Shown here piece by piece: positions 48,701-57,700 of a stretch of 64,000 nucleotides of DNA. Origin of the DNA: Euptelea pleiosperma (Eukaryota > Streptophyta > Magnoliopsida > Ranunculales > Eupteleaceae); NCBI GenBank assembly GCA_035048495.1, contig CM068553.1, forward strand, positions 27,366,978 to 27,430,977, given 5' to 3'. The position numbers and the translations under genes were made by a program. The notes under the pieces were generated by a model that made no database searches, had not been told where the DNA came from, and worked only from the letters and a program-made list of their open reading frames with translations. The number at the start of each line of letters is the position of its first letter. The first letter of the stretch is position 1.

Positions 48701-51700
48701 CCTCTTACTGATTCCCTCGCTCCGTAGCCTTGTGGTTATTGTTGTTTGAGTCGTGTGGCTTGTTTCGCTCCCGACTTACAGCCTATTGTGCTATCGGGTT
48801 GCTTCAGATTATTACATCTATGTTTTTGGTGACTATCTTCGTGTTGTGTGCTTGTTATTGGCTGTTTTTGACGTGACAATGTCGGCTTCGGCTGAGTTCG
48901 GGGCTTCGGATGTGTCTCCCAGGCCTCCTGACCCTCCCGGCTCTCTCGTTTTAGTTCCTACTCCATATGATAATCCTGTGTTGCAAATCACCACTATCAA
49001 GTTGGCTGGAAAAAACTACTTGGAGTGGTCTATGGCTGCCAAGATTTTTATTGGTGGCCGTGGGAAACAAGGATACCTTACTGGCCATCTTGCAGCCCTT
49101 GCAGAGGCTGACCCCGAGTTTGAGAGATGGGAATCAGGCACTTTACCGTTATGTCTTGGCTTCTTAACTCCATGGCGCCCCACATCAGTCGAGGATTTCT
49201 ATTTCACACCACCGCAAAGGAGATCTGGGATTCTGCCGCCTAGACCTATTCCCAGCAAAAGAACATCGCTCGTGTGTATCAGTTGCGCCCCAGGTTTAAA
49301 ATTTCGTTTCAGAGGAATGTCTCGGTCAAGTGAAAAACCGAGACAAACTCTGAAACGAAACGAAACATTCACGAAACATTGAAAAACTAAATTTTCGAAA
49401 CATTTCTGAAACATTACGAAACATTTACGAAACATTACGAAATATTACGAAACATTACGAAGCATTATGAAATATTATTCAAAATCATTAAATTATATTT
49501 TTATTTATTTTTAGTTTTTTGGATTGTATCGGATTGTCTCGGTTTGTCTCGGCGAAACAAACCGAAACATTACGAAACGAAACGAAACATACGAAACATT
49601 GAATGTTTCGTTTCGGTTTCTTTACGAAACGAAACGAAACATACGAAACGTTACGAAATTTTAAACCATGGTTGCGCCAGAGCATTGCCACTCTTCGTCA
49701 AGGGGACTTGCCTTTAGCCGAGTACTTAGCTAAGATTCGCAGCATGTGGGAGGAACTTGACTATTATCAAGTCTTTACCCCTGCGTGTACCACAGGTGGT
49801 ACAACATATTGCAAGTTGGTTGATCAGAACAGGATATATGAGTTCCTTGCTGGTCCGAATGTTGATTTCAAGTTAGCCCGTGTGCAGTTGCTTAGTAAAG
49901 ATGATTTACCCTCGTTTAATCAAGTATATGCCTACGTTCAGAGTGAAGAAAGTCGCAGAGATGTCATGTCTCCTCTTCCCAAACATGAAAAGTCTTCCTT
50001 GGCAACAGTCTCATCATCACAGAATCGCTCTCCACCTTTGACTAGTGGCCCTAAAGGCCCTCCACCTATTTGTGCGCATTGTGGCAAGAGAGGCCACAAC
50101 CAAGATAAATGCTGGAGCCTTCACGTGTGTGAGGGGTGTGGGAAGAAGGGACACAACAAGGAAAAGTGTTGGAATATTATTGGACAACCCTCGCTGTCGT
50201 TGCGTACAGATTCCACTTCCCACAACGTTGCTATGGATGCTCCTACAGGTCCGTCCCTTTCCTTGGACGTGTCACCAGTTACTATTTCTCCCTAGGAGCT
50301 CAAAAATATATGTCGTTTTATGGCTCACTTGGATGGACCTTCGGCCACTTCAGCATTTGCCCAGTTAGGTACCATCAGTTTTGCCAATCATGTTTCTGCC
50401 TCTACTTCTTCCTCACCCTAAATTATTGATTCTGGGGCCTCATAGCATATGACGGGTATGTCAACTTTGTTTTCTTCCTACTCTGTGGGTTCTGGGGCTG
50501 ATAAAGTCCGTATCGCAAGATGGCACACTTTCCTCTGTTTCTGGGAAAGGGTGTGTCACGGCTACATCCGAGATTCTTTATCTTCTGTTCACGTTCCCAA
50601 GTTTGATACTAGCCTGCTTTCCGTTACCCTCTCACAAGAACTTTGAATTGTTGTGCCACTTTCTTTCTTCTCATTGCGCCTTTCAGGACTTGGTCACGAG
50701 GACGATTGGCACTGGACGTGAAGTGAATGGTCTCTACCTCCTGGATGTGACTCCCACAGTTCCCGCAGCGTTGCAGTCTCATAGTCATAATAATAGTGTC
50801 AATAAGGAGTAGCTACTGTCTTGGCATGCTCGTCTTGGTCATGTGTCTTTTCCATATTGGACGACCCCCGCCATCGTCCTTGCTGTCGTCGCGTGCACCT
50901 TCCACTGCCCACAGCGTTGCTATGGATGCTCCTACAAGTTCATCACTTTCCTCGGACACGTCACCAGTTACTATTTTTCGAGAGGAGCTCGAGAATATAC
51001 GGCGCTTTATGGCTCACTTGGATGGACCTTCGGCCACTTCAACATTTGCCCAGTCAGGTATCATCAGTTCTGCCCATCATGTTTCCGCCTCTACTTCATC
51101 ACCCTGAAATATTGATTTGGGGGCTTTAGAGCATATGACGGGTATGTCTACTTTATTTTCCTCTTACTCTGTCGGTTCTGGGGCTGATAAAGTCCGCATC
51201 GCAGATGGAACACTTTCCTCTATTTCTGGGAAAGGTTGTGTCACGGCTACACCTGAGATTCCTTTATCTTGTGTCCTTCACGTTCCCAAGTTCGATACTA
51301 ACCTGCTTTCTGTTAGCTCTCTCACAAAAACTCTGAATTGTTGTGTCACTTTCTTTCCTTCTCATTGCGTGTTTCAGGACTTGGTCACGAGGAGGACGAT
51401 TGGCACTGGACGTGAAGTGAATGGTCTCTACCTCCTGGATGCGACTCCCACAGTTCCCGCAGCGTTGCAGTCTCATAGTTATAATAATAGTGTCAATAAG
51501 GAGCAGCTACTGTCTTGGCATGCTCTTCTTGGTCATGTGTCTTTTCCATATTTGCGTCTCTTATTTCCTACATTGTTTAAGTCTGTGTCGCTGTCTGAAC
51601 TTCATTGTGAAGTGTGTGCTCTGTCCAAGCACACTCGTTCTGTTTTCCCATCACGGGGTAATAAAAGTACTGCTATCTTTGATTTGATTCACTTTGATGT

Positions 51701-54700
51701 TTTGCGCCCATCCCCGGTTACTTCCATTTTTGGTTATCGCTACTTTGTCTCTTTTGTGGATGATTTCTCTAAGTGCACATGGATCTTTGTTATGAAATCT
51801 AAAGATGAAGTGTTTCGTCTTCTAGAACTTCCACAACATAATCCTTACTCAGTTTGGGAAGTGTATAAAAGTCCTACGATCTGATCAAGGGGGAGAGTAC
51901 ATGAATGGGGGGTTGAAGTGGTATTTGGCAGAGTATGGTATTGAGCGCCAGAATTCGTGTGTGTTCACCCCACAACAAAACAGGGTGGCTGAAAGAAAAA
52001 ATAGACATCTACTGGAAGTGGTTTGTTCTCTCTTTTTGTGGTACAATGTTCCAAAAATTATTGGTCTGATGCTGTGCTTCTTGCAGCCTTCCTCATCAAC
52101 CGTATGCTTTCTAGGTCTCTTCAGTTTCGCACTCCATTTCAGTTCCTCTGTCCCTTCAGTCCTTTTGTGGTTCCTCAAAAAATCTTTGGCTGTGTTTGTT
52201 ACGTCCATATCCTTGGCCCTCATCGGACAAAGTTGGACCCTAAAGCCCTTAAATGTGTGTTTCTTGGGTACTCCTCTTCCTCGAAGGGGTACAAATGCTA
52301 TCATCCTCCCACACGGAAATGATTTGTTACTATGGATGTCACCTTCCTGGAATCGACCACTTATTTTTCCGTTGCTAGCCATGCCGATCCTTAGGGGGAG
52401 AGTAGTTCGTGTGAGGAATGGCATGTGACCCCTGCTCTGCCCGTGGCATTAGATGATCCAGTTATGAATACTATTATGCATGACAGAGAAACTAGCAAAC
52501 AAGAGGCCTTGCAAGTCTATACTCGTCGTAGGCTAAGGGAGACAAAGACTATTATTGAATGTCAAGGTCAAGACTCTTCCTCGCTGGATCCAGGTAATCC
52601 CTCCTCTGGTTCCCCTTTGTTTCCCCTTCTTTATGTGATAGTGGTCTGATCTTCCCATTGCCCTTCGGAAAGGGAAGAGATCTTGCACTCAACACCCTAT
52701 TGCTAGTTTTGTCTCTTATGATAACTTGTCACCATCCTACAAATCTTTTGTTACCTCTTTGTCTTCTGTTATCCTTCCTTCTTCTATCACAGGCCTTGGC
52801 ACAACCCAAATGGAAAGAGGCAATGGTTGAGGAAATGAATGCGTTGGAAAAAAATAGTACATGGGAACTAGTTCGGTTACCACAGGGCAAGAAGCCGGTT
52901 GAATGTAAGTGGGTTTATACAGTGAAGTGCAAGCTAGATGGAGATGTGGACAGATACAAGGCATGGTTGGTGGCTAAGGGCTATTCTTAGACATATGGTA
53001 TTGATTACAAGGAGACATTCGCTCCTGTAGCAAAATTAAACTCTATCTGGGTTATTCTCTCACTCGGAACAAGTCAGTCTTGGCCACTATTACAGCTCGA
53101 TGTTAAGAATGCCTTCCTTCATGGTGACTTGAAGGAAGAGGTTTACATGCTGCCCCCTGGGTGTCAGATGACGTATAGAGAGTGTGTAAGTTGAAGAAAA
53201 CTCTGTATGGTTTGAAACAGTCACCAAGGGCATGGTTTGAAAGATTCAGTGGAGCAGTTAGGCAACTGGGATACAGCCGGAGTCAGGCAGACCATACGCT
53301 ATTTATCAGACGAGTCGGGGGGACCACGACTATTCTGATTGTGTATGCGGATGACATTATTGTCACAGGGAACTGTGCAACAGGAATTTCCAGACTAAAG
53401 AGTTTCTCGGCAGCTGAATTCGAAATGAAAGATCTGGGCACCTTGAAGTATTTCTTGGGTATTGAGGTTGCACGATCAGATGAGGGAATATACATCTGTC
53501 AGAGGAAATATGTATTGGATTTACTACAAGATACACGCATGTTGGGAGCACGACCTGTTGATACCCCGATTGAAGCAAACCATTGATTAGATGGCCAATT
53601 AGGGGAGCTTCTTGAGGATGTGGGTAGTTTTCAGAGACTTGTGGGACGTCTGATCTACCTAGCTCACACACAACCGGATATAGCATATGCCGTGAGTGTG
53701 GTAAGTCAGTACAAGCATGCGCCTCGTAGACCACATCTGGAAGCTGCTAACCGTATCTTGAGATACTTGAAATCATCCCTAGGGAAGGGATTGTTATTTT
53801 GTCGTCATGGGCATACGAGGGTAGAAGGCTTTACTGATTCCGATTGGGCTGGTGCCCAAGATGATAGGCGGTCTACTTCAAGCTATTGCACGTTTGTGGG
53901 AGGCAATCTAGTAACCTGGAGGAACAAGAAGCAGCAAGTGGTAGCTCGGTCAAGTGCGGAAGCAGAATTCCGATCTATAGCTCATGGTTTATGTGAATTA
54001 TTATGGCTCAAAATTTTACTTAGAGAACTGGGTTTCTCGATTGAAGGATCTATGTCAGAGTATTGTGACAACAAGGCGGCCATAAGTATTGCACATAATC
54101 CCGTACAACATGATAGAACAAAGCACATTGAAGTGGATAGACATTTTATTTGGGAGTAATTGTACATTGTTTGTGCCTACATCAGAACAAATGGCTGATG
54201 TTTGCACCAAAGGTGTTGCGGTTGCTCCATTTCGGGCATGTTTGGACAAGTTGGGCATGATCGATATCCATGCACCAACTTGAGGGGGAGTATTGTCAGT
54301 ATGAGGTAGAATATAATATAAGCTGTATGGTGGGTGGAGATATGAAAGTGGGTGTAATTAGGTTTTACCCTAATGATATAAATAATATTGTGGGACGTAT
54401 GGAAGAGTTTGCACTCTCCAACGATTTCCCTCTTCTTCTCTTCTCTCCATTGAACCCTAAAACTTCTACTACGGTATCCTGGCTCGGAAATTTGGCCATT
54501 CGGTATTCCTGCATAAGGTTAGGTCGGCATGTTGGGTCAGACGACGATGTTTGGGTCGACACGTGTGTATGGGATTGGTGCATATGTGACTGGTATCTGG
54601 ATGGTTCCTCATGGTTAGAGCCAAGATGAAATGTGTAGGATTGATAAATGAAGCAATATTTTCGGACCAACAATCATAATTGTTGGTACTATTTTCAATA

Positions 54701-57700
54701 TAATGCACATATTTTCTTAATTTAGTATGCTTGTATGAATTGTCATAGGGTCTCTCAGAGATGCCTTGTATCTGTGATGGATGCAGTCCTAGTGAAATTA
54801 ATAGACATGGATGCAAATGAAGATGTGCAACCATACACATATGTTTTAATGTTCTGAAGTGGAGAATAGCGTGGGATTTTTTATTTATGAAAAGTCAAGG
54901 ACATAGTTTTTCTTTTTCATTTTTTTTGGTTTCTGAACTGTAGGTCATATTCAGGGAAAGAAACATATATTATGAAATTCTTGAAAACAATGGTTGGTTG
55001 GACCTATCTTGTAAATTTGTGGTTTCTGTACTCAATCAAGAATTATGTAATTTCCACAATCACCATGGTTTTATTGGTCATCTAGAGAAGTAGTTTCTAG
55101 TTACCATATGGTAGACTTAAAGACTGTGTCAAATGGCAATGCCATATACTTAGTACAGAAGCAGGGGTGGGATCCACTAATGAATCTCCTATTCAGCTAT
55201 TCCAAAAATTGAGTAAATTGGATGATCTGATTGTCTGTGTTTTTGGTTATCAGAAAAGAATATGACAAGCTCCCCTGAATTTTTTTGAAATTGGATGGTA
55301 AAAAAAGAGTCTGCTGGTAAAATTTCTCTGCTACAAGAAGTCTATATTGGAAAAGGCTCATTTTGGGATTTCTTAGTTTCTTTCTAGTATTTGAGTAACA
55401 GTCATTGCTTTTTTTATATTTCTTTAGTTTCATTTCTGAATTTTTGTTTTATATGCTCTTTAGGTTGGCTTATGCATCTATTATACCTTTTGCTCATATC
55501 TTTGGAATGTGCTTTTCTACATTTTCTTTTTCATATGATTAATGAGTGGGCTTCTAAAACTTGGTAAGAATGGCCCTATACAGGTCCTGCTAAACATATG
55601 GTTTCACTGCTCCGTGAGATGCAAGAGAATGACCAAAGGGTGACAGTGTTGCAACTTGTGGACAAAATCAAGGTCAAGCTTAAAGAACCAGGTAAGCTCA
55701 AGGAGTTATTACATCTCTTTTTCCCAATTGTTATGGATACAAGCGATTTAGATATCTTTACCAATGTAGAATTCCCAATTTTTTGCCTTAAAAGGTTCTC
55801 GTACTGCTCACAGGCTAAAATTTTCAATTGTACTAGAGACTATTATGCTTTACCTTCAGAAATATTCTATATTAATAGTTGGGGCATGTTTTATATTTTG
55901 ATGAAATTTTAAATATTTGAATATTTCATTTTGATTTTAGACAATTTCAAAATTTCTAACACTTTAAACTTCAAACATTTCGAAACTTCGACAAGTCTTA
56001 TACAAAATTAGAACATTTCAATGAAAATTTGAAGAAATTTTGGGATTTCGTTTCGATTTTTGAGAGCGTGCTCCTAGCCAAGCTCTCCCACACTTCAAAG
56101 CTGGAATGCTAGGGTGCTTCTTAGGAGTAGATTCCATGGAGGCCAAACTTCTAGTTGACAACCAGGCTTCACTGGTACCAGAGGGTGCAATAGGCGATAT
56201 GGACACTGAAAAAAGTGGAAAGCACATATAAAAACACTAGATAGTCAAAACCAAAGTCAAATTGCTTCTCCCTAATAGATGTTAGAAGGGTACCTGAGAT
56301 GAAAAACCCCCTCGGATCCCTTATTGCATTAGGACGAGAAGACAACGAAGCTTCCTGTGACTATCCTTCCACTCTCTAGACACCAGCAACAGACCTGTAA
56401 ACCAAAATATATCCGAATCTAGGAGCTTCTGCTCGATAATCATACCTTTAGAAGGCTTCTGACATAGGTACCAGAACATTCTGGGGCTTGGATGTCGGAC
56501 CTCCCTCTGCCTTAGGGATAAAATGGAACGCGTAATGCTCAAGCATGTCGCTAGCCAACAAATTCAAGCTTGGCTCAACTCTATTACGTTCTTTAACCTT
56601 TTTATATAAGTATTGCATTCTTTAACCTTATTGATGATGCGATAAAAATTTTCGTTCATGTATCTCGGAGCCTGATTAAGCGCAAAAAGGAGACCTTCGA
56701 GTCAAAATAGATAAAGGGAACCTATGTTCAGCAAATTACAGCTTCGACCTATAGTAATTTCATCAGGTTGGCTACTTGTCTTACAAAATCCACTAATTAT
56801 TCTTATGGAAACATACAAGGAATGTTATGAAGTTCTTGGATTTTATTCATGTCAGAAAGCTCTCTAAAAGCCATAAGGAAATCAATGCAAAATTTACCTT
56901 GGCAAGTTGGAAAATGAGAGTCGAGATTCTAGCCCCTTGTAAGAAGCCAACCACTTGTCAAGCCGAGATTCTGTTCGAGATGTTGAATGAGTCCGAGATG
57001 TGTAATAATTTTCGACTTTCCGACCTCTTTGCTTCTCAGCCCCAATGAACCAAACGATTAAGTGCAGAAATTACCTGCCTATTTATATGCGAGTAAATCC
57101 CTACGATCGTGACATGTATCACCAAACAAAGTGTCAAGTTGGCAGCACGTGGCATCAGTTACCGAGGTAAAATCGATGTGGCGATTAAAATTCCATGAAT
57201 AGAAACCTGACACTTGACAAGTTAAATGGGTCGACCCAGCTGACCCGGACAACCAAGACTTATTCGCTAGTCGACCAAGCTTCCCTGTCGACTAACCAAA
57301 AGGGGGTGAATGTGAATGCATAAATTTGCCATTAGATCCAAGCCGTACACGTCAATTCCCTATACCAGACCCTGAGGCTGGAATCTGATATGCTGGCTTG
57401 ATCTCATGCTAAGAGCACTTTGAAGATTCACAGAAGGTGTAGTTTGTCTTCAGACTAACCTTACATCCGACTAGAATGAACTTTATTGACCTAAAGACAT
57501 AACTTGACCATGAACCATGTCTTCGACAGGCAGGAATCATCCAATATGACCAACCTTCTGAGTACAACAAGACGTAGCTATTTAAGCTACAACTAATGGC
57601 CGAGAACTCGAGGCCCAGTTGACAAAACTGACTGCAATATAACCGAACGCAATAACAATAGAGTGAAGGATGTTTATCAAGTCCGAAAATCAAGGAGTAT

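Larger units (their letters stand above)
48880..54283 (+). pseudogene. gag-pol of copia B2, many lesions
   Basis: The likely Gag ATG is at 48880 (M-S-A-S-A-E-F). Gag continues with [10 protein letters not shown], frameshifts near 49140, is split by a MITE-like insert, and resumes at 49672 through two CCHC knuckles (C-A-H-C and C-E-G-C). The protease block occurs twice, both copies with stops. Integrase (51500-52310) has D-D-F-S-K and [10 protein letters not shown], where G is replaced by R. RT follows ([12 protein letters not shown] near 53097, Y-A-D-D near 53344), then RNase H (53830-54160). There are at least eight further stops or frameshifts, including 52322, 52988 and 54157. Confidence 0.88.
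47903..54470 (+). mobile_element. Copia B2: complete but broken copia element with target duplication
   Basis: 6568 bp with LTRs at 47903-48075 (173 bp) and 54291-54470 (180 bp), primer site at 48076-48087, and purine tract before 54291. Target acggt is duplicated at 47898-47902 and 54471-54475. Its coding sequence is close to copia A (same Gag start block, two CCHC knuckles, same tail), but the LTRs are different in sequence. It carries a MITE-like insert (49291-49670) and a tandem duplication of the protease region (about 50170-51540), which explain much of its extra length. Confidence 0.93.
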
